From contig NZ_JAHUWT010000002.1 of assembly GCF_019218885.1 (NCBI RefSeq), positions 186,001 to 250,000 on the forward strand: a DNA stretch of 64,000 nucleotides. The letters run 5' to 3'. The translations under genes and the position numbers were made by a program. Source of the DNA: Bordetella sp. BOR01 (GTDB lineage Bacteria; Pseudomonadota; Gammaproteobacteria; Burkholderiales; Burkholderiaceae_B). Positions 27,350 through 36,346 of this stretch are shown piece after piece. The stretch's first letter is position 1. Each line of letters opens with the position of its first letter. Below the pieces are notes generated by a model, which saw only the letters and a program-made list of their open reading frames with translations, was not told where the DNA came from and searched no databases.

Positions 27350-28543
27350 TTAGTTCAGGCTGGCCGTGGCGGTTTGTCCACCGGCCGGCGGCGTATCCAT
27401 CGACACCAGGTTGGGGGCCACGGTGTCGCCCGGCCGCACGCGCTGCAGGCCGTTGACGACAATGCGCTCGCCCGGCTTCAGGCCGGCGGTGATGATGCGC
27501 AGGTTGCCCTGGCTGGCACCCAGCGATACCTGGCGATAGACGGTCTTGTTCGCGTCGTCGACCACCAGCACGAAGCGCTTGTCCTGGTCGGTGCCGATGG
27601 CGCGTTCTTCTACCAGCACCGCCGGGCGCGGCTCGGTGCCGCCCAGCCGGATGCGGGCATACATGCCCGGCACCAGCAGGCCGTCGGGGTTGTTGAACAT
27701 GGCGCGCACGCGGATCGTGCCCGACGAGGTGTCGATGCGGTTGTCCACCGAACGCACCGCGCCTTCGCGCGAATAGCCCGTCTCGTTGGCCAGGCCCAGT
27801 TGCACCGGCACCGAAGCGCCCGCCACGCGTGCCGGGCTGACATACTTCAGGTAGGCCTGCTCGTCCACGTCGAACGACGCGTACATCTGCGACACCGAGA
27901 CCAGGGTGGTCAGCGCCACCGATCCGGCGCCGGCGGCGACCACATTGCCCTCGGTGACCTCGGCGCGCGACACGCGGCCGGCCACCGGGGCCAGGATTTC
28001 CGTGTAGCCCAGGTTCAGCTTGGCGGTGTCCAGGGCGGCCTCGGCCGCCTGCAGGTTGGCGGCGGCTTCGCGCGCGTCATTGCGCTTGGATTCGAAGTCG
28101 CGCCGGGCGATGGCGTTCTCGGCCAGCAGGCGCTTGCCGCGCGCCAGTTCCGAGGCCGTGAAGCCCACCCGGGCGCGGGCGGCCGCCAATTGGGCGGCCG
28201 CGCGGTCGACTTCGGCCTTGTACGGGCGGGGGTCGATGGTGAACAGCGGATCGCCCTTGTTGACCAGGCTGCCGTCCTGGAAATGCACGGCGGTCAGGGT
28301 GCCCGACACCAGCGGGCGGATATCGACCCGGTCTATGGCTTCCAGCCGGCCGGAATAATCCTGCCAGTCGACGATGGTCTTGCCCAGGGCCGGGGCCACG
28401 TCCACGGCCGCGGCGGCGGGAGCCGCCTGGGCCTGGGCCGTGCCCGTACCGGCCGGGCCGCGCAGCAGGGTATAGCCGCCGCCGGCGGCGATCAGGGCCG
28501 CGAAAACCGCCAGCAATACAATGCGTTGGCGCGAAACAGTCAT
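27350..28543 (-). CDS. RND efflux periplasmic adaptor (membrane fusion protein)
   Basis: The 397-residue product begins at the ATG at 28543 (MTVSRQRIVLLAVFAALIAAGGGYTLL), a signal-anchor. It then has the barrel-sandwich/lipoyl segment (SGRLEAIDRVDIRPLVSGTLTAVHF cut short here), a coiled-coil hairpin near residues 95-170, the second lipoyl half GRVSRAEVTEGNVV, and beta-barrel and membrane-proximal domains. There is no lipobox, so it is membrane-anchored by the N-terminal helix. It is the first gene of the RND operon and divergent from the LysR gene at 28800. Confidence 0.95.
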   Translation of the reverse strand: MTVSRQRIVLLAVFAALIAAGGGYTLLRGPAGTGTAQAQAAPAAAAVDVAPALGKTIVDWQDYSGRLEAIDRVDIRPLVSGTLTAVHFQDGSLVNKGDPLFTIDPRPYKAEVDRAAAQLAAARARVGFTASELARGKRLLAENAIARRDFESKRNDAREAAANLQAAEAALDTAKLNLGYTEILAPVAGRVSRAEVTEGNVVAAGAGSVALTTLVSVSQMYASFDVDEQAYLKYVSPARVAGASVPVQLGLANETGYSREGAVRSVDNRIDTSSGTIRVRAMFNNPDGLLVPGMYARIRLGGTEPRPAVLVEERAIGTDQDKRFVLVVDDANKTVYRQVSLGASQGNLRIITAGLKPGERIVVNGLQRVRPGDTVAPNLVSMDTPPAGGQTATASLN

Positions 28544-28715
28544 GGTGTTTCCTTGAACATATATGGGGACGAATGACCGAAGGCAGCGGGGAAGCAGGCA
28601 TCCCGCGGGGGCTGGGACCACCGCAGCGCGGTGGTCTAAGGCTATCGGTCGATTCAGGACGATTGCATTTTGAATGTTTTGCGTCAGGGGATAAACACGG
28701 TTAGGTCGTCAACAC

Positions 28716-28734
28716 TGTTCGATCTCGATGAACA
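28716..28734. promoter_or_regulatory. Inverted repeat TGTTC-N9-GAACA, candidate LysR site
   Basis: Five-bp perfect arms (28716-28720 and 28730-28734) lie in the 256-bp divergent region between the RND adaptor and LysR starts. An ATC/GAT pair continues the symmetry inside the spacer. The position and size fit a LysR-type operator controlling the pump. No gene is seen in the gap. Confidence 0.4.
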
Positions 28735-28799
28735 ATGGCGGCTCAAACCGCGTTATGCTGAGCACACTTCGTTTATTCATTGCCATCCAGGACACGACC

Positions 28800-29813
28800 A
28801 TGGACCGCTTTCAAGCTATGCAGGTCTTCGTGCGCGTTGTCGACGCCAACAGCTTCACCCGGGCTGCCGACAGCCTCGCGTTACCCCGCACCACCGTCAC
28901 CACCGCCGTCCAGAGCCTTGAGCGCCGCCTGGGCGTGCGCCTGCTCAATCGCACCACGCGGCGCATCAGCCTGACCCCCGACGGCGCCGCTTATTACGAA
29001 CACAGCACGCGCATCCTTTCCGAAGTCGAGGAAACCGAAGCCTGCTTCCAGGAAGCGGCGCTGCGGCCCAAGGGCAAGCTGCGCATCGACGTGCCGGCCA
29101 GCATCGGCCGCCTGATCCTGATTCCGTCGTTGTGCGAGTTCCACACGCGCTACCCCGATGTCGAGCTGGTGATCGGCATGGGCGACCGGCGGGTCGACAT
29201 GGTGCAGGAAGCCGTCGATTGCGTCATTCGCGGCGGCGAGCTGGAAGATTCCAGCCTGGTGGCGCGCCGTATCGGCACGTTCCAGAGCCTGACCTGCGCG
29301 GCGCCGTCGTACCTGGAACGCCAGGGCATGCCGCACACGCTGGAAGACCTGAACAGCCACCACGCCGTGCACTACTTTTCCAGCCGCTCGGGGCGCAACT
29401 GCAACTGGGATTTCGTCATCGACGGCAAGACCCGCGAAGTCGACGTGCCGGGCTGCGTATCGGTCAATGACTGGAGCGCGCACCTGGCCTGCGCCCTGCA
29501 AGGCTTCGGCCTGGTGCAAACCGCCCGCTTCATGGCGCTGCCGCACCTGCAGGCCGGCGAGCTGATCGAGGTGCTGCCGCAATGGAAGCCGCGCCCGGTG
29601 CCGATTTCGCTGCTGTACCCGCAAAGCCGGCAACTGTCGCCCAAAGTGCGGGTGTTTTCCGACTGGGTGGCCGAACTGTTCGCGCGCTGCCCGCTGCTTA
29701 GCGGCGGCGACGGCTCCGAGAACTGCCACGACGTCGGCAAGGCCGAACTCACTCCCGCGGCCGAACGCGCCACCCGGCGCGGCGTTGCCGTCGAGGCCGA
29801 ATACGTGCTGTAG
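28800..29813 (+). CDS. LysR-family transcriptional regulator
   Basis: The 337-residue product starts at the ATG at 28800 (MDRFQAMQVFVRVVDANSF). The HTH (RAADSLALPRTTVTTAVQSLERRLG, NRTTRRISLTPDG) and the DmlR/AaeR-type effector domain are complete by about residue 300. A further 35 polar residues form an unusual C-terminal tail. Divergent orientation next to the RND operon makes it the likely local regulator of the pump. Confidence 0.92.
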   Translation: MDRFQAMQVFVRVVDANSFTRAADSLALPRTTVTTAVQSLERRLGVRLLNRTTRRISLTPDGAAYYEHSTRILSEVEETEACFQEAALRPKGKLRIDVPASIGRLILIPSLCEFHTRYPDVELVIGMGDRRVDMVQEAVDCVIRGGELEDSSLVARRIGTFQSLTCAAPSYLERQGMPHTLEDLNSHHAVHYFSSRSGRNCNWDFVIDGKTREVDVPGCVSVNDWSAHLACALQGFGLVQTARFMALPHLQAGELIEVLPQWKPRPVPISLLYPQSRQLSPKVRVFSDWVAELFARCPLLSGGDGSENCHDVGKAELTPAAERATRRGVAVEAEYVL

Positions 29814-29912
29814 TACGGCGGTGGGGGCGCCGGCCCGGCTTGCCGCCGGGCTGGGCGGGGATTCTCGTACTGTATATTTGGGCCTCGCCTTTATGCACCC
29901 GTGCCTTGCCCT

Positions 29913-31016
29913 ATGCAGCAGCCCGTCCTACCTGCGTACCTGATCGCCCGCTGGCTACTTCTGCTGGTGTTGCTGGCGGGCGCGTATTTCCTTAGTGGAT
30001 TCCTGGTGCCCGCCCTGGCGGCACTGATCATCGGCCTGGCCACCTGGCCGGTGTTCCGGCGCATCGTCGACTGGTGCGGCGGCCGCACCATCCCCGCCGC
30101 CACCCTGGCCCTGGTCGGCGTCATCCTGGTATTGATCGTGCCGCTGACGCTGGCGCTGACGTATGCGGTGCAAGAGGCCAGCAACTTTTTCGCCTGGGCC
30201 CTGGCTGCCAACCGCCACGGCGTGGCGGTGCCGGGCTGGATTTCCTCGCTGCCGGTCGTCGGGCAGCGCCTGTCTGTGTACTGGGAAACCTACCTGGGCG
30301 AGCCTCATGCCCTGGGCGCGATGGTCGAGATGGTCAGCGGCGAGCACCTGGGCAACATCTACCGCATGGTGCTCTCGGCCACCGGCAACGCTTTCCAGCT
30401 GGTGCTGAACGTGGTGTTCATGCTGATCACGCTGTTCTTTGTCTATAAAGACGGCGACCGCATGATTGCCCAGCTTGACGTGCTGGGCGAACGGATCCTG
30501 CCCACGCGCTGGCAGCGCTTTTCGCGCGTGGTGCCGGCCACGGTGGGCTCTACCGTCACGGGCATGAGCCTGATCGCCGTGGGCGAAGGGGTCGTGCTGG
30601 GCCTGGCGTACTGGCTGGCCGGCGTGCCTTCGCCGGTGCTGCTGGGCGTGGTCACCGGCTTCATGGCGCTGATCCCGGGCGGCGCGCCGCTGTCGTTCAC
30701 CCTGGTGTCGCTGTACCTGGTGGGGTCGGGCCACATGGTGGCGGGCATCGCGCTGTTTGCCTGGGGCACCATAGAATTGTTCATCGTCGACAAGACCTTG
30801 CGCCCGCGCCTGGTGGGCGGCCCGGTCAAGCTGCCGTTCCTGCCGACCTTCTTCGGCCTGATCGGCGGCGTCAAGACCATGGGCATCGTGGGCCTGTTCG
30901 TCGGCCCGGTGTTGATGGCCCTGTTGGTGGCCGTGTGGCGCGAATGGGTACGCAACGTCGAACGCGAACGCGATGTGTCGCGGCTGAAGGCCGCCGCCGA
31001 ACCGCGCGGCGATTAG
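29913..31016 (+). CDS. AI-2E family (PerM/YdiK-like) membrane permease
   Basis: The product of 367 residues has about seven or eight hydrophobic segments arranged as in the UPF0118/AI-2E family. It has a conserved N-terminal pair, a long periplasmic or cytoplasmic middle loop, and the C-terminal signature GVVTGFMALIPGGAPLSF and DKTLRPRLVGGPVKLPFLPTFFGLIGG. Members export small molecules or ions; quorum signal export is shown only for a few. The start could be the GTG at 29901 or the ATG at 29913. It is not obviously in an operon. Confidence 0.88.
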   Translation: MQQPVLPAYLIARWLLLLVLLAGAYFLSGFLVPALAALIIGLATWPVFRRIVDWCGGRTIPAATLALVGVILVLIVPLTLALTYAVQEASNFFAWALAANRHGVAVPGWISSLPVVGQRLSVYWETYLGEPHALGAMVEMVSGEHLGNIYRMVLSATGNAFQLVLNVVFMLITLFFVYKDGDRMIAQLDVLGERILPTRWQRFSRVVPATVGSTVTGMSLIAVGEGVVLGLAYWLAGVPSPVLLGVVTGFMALIPGGAPLSFTLVSLYLVGSGHMVAGIALFAWGTIELFIVDKTLRPRLVGGPVKLPFLPTFFGLIGGVKTMGIVGLFVGPVLMALLVAVWREWVRNVERERDVSRLKAAAEPRGD

Positions 31017-31071
31017 GGCTCGCGGATGGTTTCACTACTACTTACAGGCTTTCATTTTCCCGAGGTTGAGA

Positions 31072-31839
31072 ATGTCTGCATCATCCGTGGCCGAGCAAGT
31101 GGCCACATTGCGCCAGCAGGGCTTCGTGGTGGCCCGGCAGTTCGCCACGCCGGAAACCGTGGCCGCGCTGCGCGACCAGGCTGAACGCCAACTGGCCCAG
31201 GAAGTCGGGCCGATCGAATACGAGGCCGACCTGCAGTACCCCGGCGCGCCACCATCGCGCCAGGCGCAGGGCGGCTCGACGGCGCGGCGGCTGCTGGGTG
31301 CCTACGGGCGCGGGCCGTTGTTCCAGGCCTGGTCCACCTTGCCGGCGGTGGGCGAATGGCTGCGAACCTACTTCGGCGCAACGCCGGTGCTGTCCACCGT
31401 GCACCACAACTGCGTGATGACCAAGCATCCCGCCTATGGCAGCCTGACCGGCTGGCACCAGGACATCCGCTATTGGTCGTTCACCGATACCGATCTGGTG
31501 TCGACCTGGCTGGCGCTGGGGCCTGAAACCGCCGAGAACGGCGGGCTGTTCTTCATTCCCGGTTCGCATGCGGCGTCGTTCGCGGCGTCGCAGTTTGATC
31601 AGAAGAAATTCTTCCGAGAGGATCTGGCAGAAAACCAGGCCTGGATCGAGAAGGCGGTCTGCCCTGAGTTAGAACCTGGGGATGTGGTGTTTTTTCATTG
31701 CCGGACGCTGCATGCGGCACGGCAGAATGGCACGGATCGGGTGAAGTTTTCGCTGGTGCATACGTATCACCCGCAGAGCTGTCGGGCGGTGGAAGGGACC
31801 AGGTCGGCGTCGGGGGCAGGGGTGGTTTTGGGGGGTTAG
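31072..31839 (+). CDS. Phytanoyl-CoA dioxygenase family protein
   Basis: The 255-residue product starts at the ATG at 31072, with GAGG 7 bases upstream. Iron ligands are His129 and Asp131 (TGWHQDIRYWSF), with FIPGSH and the distal His in FFHCRTLHAARQN. It differs from the PhyH protein at 19684, so the two are not recent duplicates. It stands alone between the AI-2E permease and an orphan antitoxin, with no pathway clue. The likely activity is 2-oxoglutarate-dependent hydroxylation of an unknown small molecule. Confidence 0.9.
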   Translation: MSASSVAEQVATLRQQGFVVARQFATPETVAALRDQAERQLAQEVGPIEYEADLQYPGAPPSRQAQGGSTARRLLGAYGRGPLFQAWSTLPAVGEWLRTYFGATPVLSTVHHNCVMTKHPAYGSLTGWHQDIRYWSFTDTDLVSTWLALGPETAENGGLFFIPGSHAASFAASQFDQKKFFREDLAENQAWIEKAVCPELEPGDVVFFHCRTLHAARQNGTDRVKFSLVHTYHPQSCRAVEGTRSASGAGVVLGG

Positions 31840-31922
31840 GTAAAGGGGAGTCTGGCGGCTATCGACCGGTACGGATTCAAGCACTTAAGATCGCGGTCCA
31901 GTACTTGCTGGTCTCGAGCGCG

Positions 31923-32249
31923 TTAGAAGTCCAATTGTTCGGACTTGATGCCCAGGACGGCCGCGATCTTGTCACGTGACAATTTGCGCAAGCGTTCGCT
32001 GCTTTCTTGCTGGGCATAGGCGGGCTGGGTGATCCCCAGGCGGGTAGCAATTTCCGCCTGAGTGAATCCCAGGTGTTCGCGCCAAGCCCGAACAGGGGTA
32101 GCGCCATCGACGGTGCGGCTGATCACGTCATGGGGAATAAGGCCGCGTTCCTTGCCTTGCGAGGCAACGTAATCGGCGTAGGGGATCACCACAAAGGCGG
32201 GCTGGCCGCCCGGCCCGTTGATGATTTGGATGTTAGTAGGTGCGTTCAT
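31923..32249 (-). CDS. XRE-type helix-turn-helix antitoxin
   Basis: The 108-residue product has an N-terminal arm (INGPGGQPAFVVIPYADYVAS) like that of Phd/HigA-type antitoxins and a C-terminal HTH (GFTQAEIATRLGITQPAYAQQES, then KIAAVLGI). Its start lies inside the end of a RelE/ParE-like toxin reading frame (17-nt overlap), the toxin-then-antitoxin order of higBA-like modules. The toxin is truncated (see 32233-32346), so this is an orphan antitoxin. It may still repress its own promoter or counter related toxins elsewhere. Confidence 0.85.
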   Translation of the reverse strand: MNAPTNIQIINGPGGQPAFVVIPYADYVASQGKERGLIPHDVISRTVDGATPVRAWREHLGFTQAEIATRLGITQPAYAQQESSERLRKLSRDKIAAVLGIKSEQLDF

Positions 32250-32346
32250 CGCGTTTCCTCACTTCTTCGATCTCTACAACCCTGATTGCGCCATCCCAGT
32301 TGAACAGGACTCGGTAGTTTCCAACAGGCGGTAGCCCTTCTAAAAA
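32233..32346 (-). pseudogene. Truncated RelE/ParE-type toxin (C-terminal remnant)
   Basis: In the frame ending at 32233, 37 codons are open. They encode GLPPVGNYRVLFNWDG, then IRVVEIEEVRKRDERTY and a stop. This is the C-terminal beta-hairpin and catalytic tail of RelE/ParE-fold toxins (YRVLF, then E/R-rich end). Directly upstream is an in-frame TAG (32347-32349) and no recognisable N-terminus, so the first half of the toxin (roughly 50 residues) is gone. It overlaps the antitoxin start by 17 bases. It is too short for automatic gene calls. Confidence 0.7.
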
Positions 32347-32443
32347 CTATAAGTCTGTCGAGTTGATCTGAGACAAGCTGAAGTGTGGCTGCTGGAGAAC
32401 CGCCGTTTAAGCGCAAGTCTGGGTAAGGCGCCGGCCAGCCCTT

Positions 32444-33193
32444 TCAAGTCAGCGCCATGCCGCCATCGACACGCAGGACCACGCCGGTAATGAACGTGCT
32501 TTCGTCCGAGGCCAGGAACAATGCGGCGCGGGCGAGCTCCCCCGGTTGCGCCAGCCGTCCGAGCGGAATCGCCAGGGCCATGCTCTGTTCGAACGCCGCC
32601 CGGTCCGATTCGGCCACGCCCAGCTTTTCCAGGATGGGGGTGTCCGTCGGGCCGGGGCTCAGTACATTGACCCGGATCTTCCTGGCTTTGAACTCCAGCG
32701 CCCAGGCACGCGCAAAGGCTTCCACGGCCGCCTTGGAGCCCGCGTAGACCGCGTGATTTTCCAGCACCTTCGTGCTGGCGATGGAGCTGGTAAGGATGAT
32801 GGAGCCACCGTCGCGCATCAGCGGCAAGGCCTTGGTAACGCCGAAGAACACGGCACGCGTGTTGGTGTCGAACTGGATGTCGTAGCTGTCGACGCTTACG
32901 GCCGATGAAGGCTCGATGTTATTCATGCCGGCGTTGGCCATGTAGATGTCGATGGCGCCGAACCGTTCATGGACTTCCGCCATCATGCGATCGTGAGTCG
33001 ACAGATCGCCCACGTCGCCCACCACGCCGAAAGCAGATGTGCCGAGTTGCGCCACCGCATCATCGACGGCCTGCTGCCGCCTGCCCAGGATCGCGACGCG
33101 CGCACCCTCGGCAACAAAGGCCTGGGCCGCGGCGAAGCCGATGCCGCTGTTGCCGCCAGTGATCACGGCGGTCTTTCCTGAAAGTTTTTTCAT
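32444..33193 (-). CDS. SDR-family oxidoreductase
   Basis: The 249-residue product starts at the ATG at 33193 after AAGGAA. It has the cofactor motif TGGNSGIG (residues 12-19), ANAGMNN, the catalytic Ser in ILTSSIAS, and YAGSKAA (Tyr-x3-Lys). It follows an MBL-fold hydrolase (108 bp) and a chloroperoxidase-like hydrolase on the same strand. This trio is common in environmental proteobacteria as a stress or xenobiotic module, with no defined pathway. Confidence 0.92.
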   Translation of the reverse strand: MKKLSGKTAVITGGNSGIGFAAAQAFVAEGARVAILGRRQQAVDDAVAQLGTSAFGVVGDVGDLSTHDRMMAEVHERFGAIDIYMANAGMNNIEPSSAVSVDSYDIQFDTNTRAVFFGVTKALPLMRDGGSIILTSSIASTKVLENHAVYAGSKAAVEAFARAWALEFKARKIRVNVLSPGPTDTPILEKLGVAESDRAAFEQSMALAIPLGRLAQPGELARAALFLASDESTFITGVVLRVDGGMALT

Positions 33194-33301
33194 GTGCGTT
33201 CCTTGATTGGCATGGATAGTCGGACGCGGCATCCAGGGGCCATGCATCCCGGGCGATGCCGCGTTCTTCAGCACCCCGCGGCCATGCAGGCCGCACAGCC
33301 A

Positions 33302-34219
33302 TCAGTAATCCCAGATGACCGGAACCCAACGAAAGGCGTTGCCGTCGACCGCTACCCGGCCAAGGGATGGGAACGGCAAGTGAGCGGCCACCAGCAGTCC
33401 GCCGTTCTGCGCCAGTTCCTGGAACAGGCCGACACGAACACGGACCGACTCTTCGGGGTCATGTTCGAAGCCGTTGTGCCAGTCTGGGTGGTCGAACCCG
33501 ACCGGAAACATGGCGTCGCCGGCAAAGGTCAAGCGTTCGCCACCCGACACCAGGTCGACCACGCTGTGCCCTGGCGTATGGCCGCCGGTGACACGGACGA
33601 TCACCCCCGGCGCAACTTCATGCGTGTCTTCGAAAATCTGCAGCCGGTCGCGGTATTCGTTGTAGAAGCTCGTGGCGGTTGTGCGAAGCACAGCGGGAAC
33701 CGGCTTGGGCATGACGGTGTGGGAGAAATCAGGAGAAGTCCAGAACTCGACCTCGGGCGCGGACACGTGGATGCGCACGTCCGGGCGCAAACGCTGCTTC
33801 ACCTCGTCGACGAGTAGTCCGCCCACGTGGTCCATGTGCATATGGGTAATGATCACATCCGTCACGGACTCCAGCGCGATGCCGGCGGACTCCAGCCGCT
33901 GGGGAAACTGCCCGGCGCGCGGGAAGCCCGGAAACTGTCCTCCCAGCCCGGCATCGATAAGGATGGTCTGGTTTCCGCTGCGGGCCACCATCACGTTCAA
34001 CGGCCAATCGAACGCGTCCGGCGGCATGAACATGTGGTCCAGCCAACCCGCCAGGTCTGCCGAGTCGACATTGGTGGCCATGGTTGCGGTGGGCAGCGGC
34101 AGTACGCCGTCGCTGACCACCATCGCCTCGATCTCGCCCACTCGTAGCGCGTAGCGGGACGGAACCAGATCGACGGGGCTGTGACTGCTGGGGTGCAAGG
34201 CATTGTCGGCGGTAAACAT
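33302..34219 (-). CDS. MBL-fold metallo-hydrolase
   Basis: The 305-residue product has the metallo-beta-lactamase motif THMHMDH (His126, His128, Asp130, His131), a later metal-binding His in TGGHTPGHS, an Asp in FAGDAMFP, and a last His in VAAHLPFP. This is a full dinuclear-metal set. The N-terminus has no signal peptide. Related proteins include lactonases and alkylsulfatase-like enzymes; the substrate is unknown. It lies between the SDR and the chloroperoxidase-like gene. Confidence 0.9.
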   Translation of the reverse strand: MFTADNALHPSSHSPVDLVPSRYALRVGEIEAMVVSDGVLPLPTATMATNVDSADLAGWLDHMFMPPDAFDWPLNVMVARSGNQTILIDAGLGGQFPGFPRAGQFPQRLESAGIALESVTDVIITHMHMDHVGGLLVDEVKQRLRPDVRIHVSAPEVEFWTSPDFSHTVMPKPVPAVLRTTATSFYNEYRDRLQIFEDTHEVAPGVIVRVTGGHTPGHSVVDLVSGGERLTFAGDAMFPVGFDHPDWHNGFEHDPEESVRVRVGLFQELAQNGGLLVAAHLPFPSLGRVAVDGNAFRWVPVIWDY

Positions 34220-34318
34220 ATCGAATCTCCTAAAGGCTAAAAGGTGGCCGGACTGGCCAGCCAGGAATCTGCCAGGCGACTGGCAGCAAATTGCTGTTCC
34301 AGTTCAACGCTGAAGCAA

Positions 34319-35275
34319 TCAGGCGCGCAGGAAGGCGAGCAGATCGGCGTTGACGCGGTCCTGCATGGTGGCGGTAAGGCCGTGCGGCGCGCCGGGGTAG
34401 TAGATTTCCTTGGCGTTCTTCACCAGCCGTGCGGCTTTCTTCGCCGAATCGTGCACCGGCACGATCTGGTCGTCCTCTCCGTGCATGAACAGTGTCGGCA
34501 CGTCGATCTTCTTCAGGTCTGCTGTGAAGTCAGTCTCGGAAAAGGCCTTGACGCATTCATACGCGTTCTTCTGGCCGCTTTGCATGCTCCACAGCCAGAA
34601 CTGGTCCAGCAGGCCCTGCGAGACCTTGGCGCCGTCGCGGTTGGCGCCATAGAAGGGGATGGCCAGCTCTTTGTAGAACTGCGAACGATCGCCGGCCACG
34701 CCGTCGCGAATGCTGTCGAAGACCTCGATCGGCAGGCCTTCGGGGTTGCTGGCCGACTTGAGCATCACCGGCGGCACCGCGCCGATAAGCACCGCCTTGG
34801 CCACGCGCTTGGTACCGTGGCGGCCGATGTAGCGTGCCACTTCGCCGCCGCCAGTGGAGTGGCCGACCATCGCGATGTTCTTCAAGTCGAGCGCTTCGAT
34901 CAGCTGCGCCAGGTCATCGGCGTAGCCGTTCATGTCATTGCCGGACGAGGGCTGCGACGAACGGCCGTGTCCGCGGCGGTCGTGCGCGATAACGCGAAAA
35001 CCGTTACGCGCCAGGAAGTGCATTTGTCCGTCCCAGGCGTCCGAGTTAAGCGGCCAGCCATGCGAGAAGGTGACGACCGGGCCGTCGCCCCAATCCTTGT
35101 AATAGATCTGCGTGCCGTCCTTGGTAGTGATGGTGTTGTTGGTCATGGGTGTGCTCCGGATGGGTTGGGAATTGCGTTGCGTGCCTGCTTCTGCGCGAAT
35201 GGCGAAGGTACCGGTCGCCAAGACAGCGCTACCCGCAAGTAGGGTGCGGCGGGTCGGGTTGTGCGAATCGTTCAT
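34319..35275 (-). CDS. Alpha/beta hydrolase, non-heme chloroperoxidase-like, with Tat signal
   Basis: From the ATG at 35275 (GGAG upstream) the product has 318 residues. It starts with a twin-arginine leader ([19 protein letters not shown]), followed by a classic chloroperoxidase/esterase domain from about residue 44 ([17 protein letters not shown]). Catalytic residues are Ser140 in VGHSTGGG, Asp in HGEDDQIVP and His in PGAPHGL. Most relatives are cytoplasmic and begin near the internal Met at residue 44, so export through Tat is a notable addition. It is the first gene of the minus-strand trio. Confidence 0.9.
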   Translation of the reverse strand: MNDSHNPTRRTLLAGSAVLATGTFAIRAEAGTQRNSQPIRSTPMTNNTITTKDGTQIYYKDWGDGPVVTFSHGWPLNSDAWDGQMHFLARNGFRVIAHDRRGHGRSSQPSSGNDMNGYADDLAQLIEALDLKNIAMVGHSTGGGEVARYIGRHGTKRVAKAVLIGAVPPVMLKSASNPEGLPIEVFDSIRDGVAGDRSQFYKELAIPFYGANRDGAKVSQGLLDQFWLWSMQSGQKNAYECVKAFSETDFTADLKKIDVPTLFMHGEDDQIVPVHDSAKKAARLVKNAKEIYYPGAPHGLTATMQDRVNADLLAFLRA

Positions 35276-35689
35276 GAAGGTCTCCGTGTCAGGAAGTGAT
35301 GACGAACGCATCGTAGGTCTGGCCTAGGGAGGGCGGTAGATCCTCGTCGGGAAGCGCGCTGTTGTCCGGCACGCACCAATACGCATCCGTGCGCAATCGC
35401 GTTCAGTGGCATGTCGCTACAACGCCCCGGCAGGCCCGAGTCGCGCTTCGGCACGGTGAGTGTCCGCACCTCGTTGGGGGCGTCCATAGGGATTGGTGCC
35501 GTCCGTACAACACCGTGCGTCCTTTCCTGCCCCTACCGCCCTTCAGGCGGCATCTCTAGCATTTGTTCCGACGGCGCATGCCGCATACAGCGACAGCCAG
35601 CCTGTCGCGGCGCGTCTCAATCCACACATCACCTGACGGGCGAAGAATCGTGAAGAAAGATAATTGCGAAACCTGGACCAGGGCTTCCC
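35276..35689. other. Gene-free intergenic stretch
   Basis: The 414 bp between the hydrolase start and the dedA start hold no convincing gene. Short frames here have no recognisable domain. It should contain promoters for both divergent genes, but none could be assigned with confidence. Confidence 0.5.
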
Positions 35690-36316
35690 ATGCCGCCGCA
35701 TGAATGGATCGCGCAGTACGGCGTGCTGCTGGTCTTCCTTAACGTGCTGGGCTCATCGCTGGGCCTTCCGTTGCCCGTCATGCCGACGCTGATTGCCGTG
35801 GGGGCTTGCCACGCCCTGGGCACGACCGATTCCTGGACGATCGCCTTGTCGCTTTCCTTCATACTGGGCGCGGCCGTGCTGGCGGGCGTGATGGCAGATC
35901 TTGTCTGGTTCGTGGGCGGCATGCGCTATGGCCCCCGTACGTTGAACAAGGTATGCAGCCTGACGCTGTCGCGCGAGGCATGCGTCAGCAAGACCGAGAA
36001 GTTCTTCGAGCGCTGGGGAGTTCGCTTGCTGATCGTGGCGCGGTTCGTGCCCGGCCTGTCGCTGGTTGCCGTGCCGCTTTGCGGTGCGATGGGGGTCCGG
36101 CTGCGGTCCGTCATCTGGCACGACTGCGCGGGAGTGGCGCTATGGGCCTCGGTGGGGCTGGCCCTGGGCGCAACATTCGCGGCCCAAGTCCAGGACCTGC
36201 TGGCTGCGCTGTCCGCCATGGGCTGGCAGGCGTTGATCGCGGCGGTGGCGGCGGTGGCGCTTTATATGGCGTACCGCTACGCGCGGCGCGCATCAGTGCT
36301 TCGCAACTCGGCGTAG
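35690..36316 (+). CDS. DedA-family (VTT domain) membrane protein
   Basis: The 208-residue product has the DedA/SNARE-associated layout: an N-terminal re-entrant hydrophobic pair, the segment GMRYGPRTLNKVC, the family signature FFERWGVRLLIVARFVPGLSLVAVPLCGAMG, and C-terminal membrane helices. DedA proteins act as undecaprenyl-phosphate or phospholipid flippases and affect membrane homeostasis. The start ATG at 35690 has only a weak AGGG upstream. It converges with the isochorismatase-fold gene across 30 bp. Confidence 0.9.
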   Translation: MPPHEWIAQYGVLLVFLNVLGSSLGLPLPVMPTLIAVGACHALGTTDSWTIALSLSFILGAAVLAGVMADLVWFVGGMRYGPRTLNKVCSLTLSREACVSKTEKFFERWGVRLLIVARFVPGLSLVAVPLCGAMGVRLRSVIWHDCAGVALWASVGLALGATFAAQVQDLLAALSAMGWQALIAAVAAVALYMAYRYARRASVLRNSA

Positions 36317-36346
36317 CCTGCCGGATAGGTTCCCGGCGTTCGTAGT

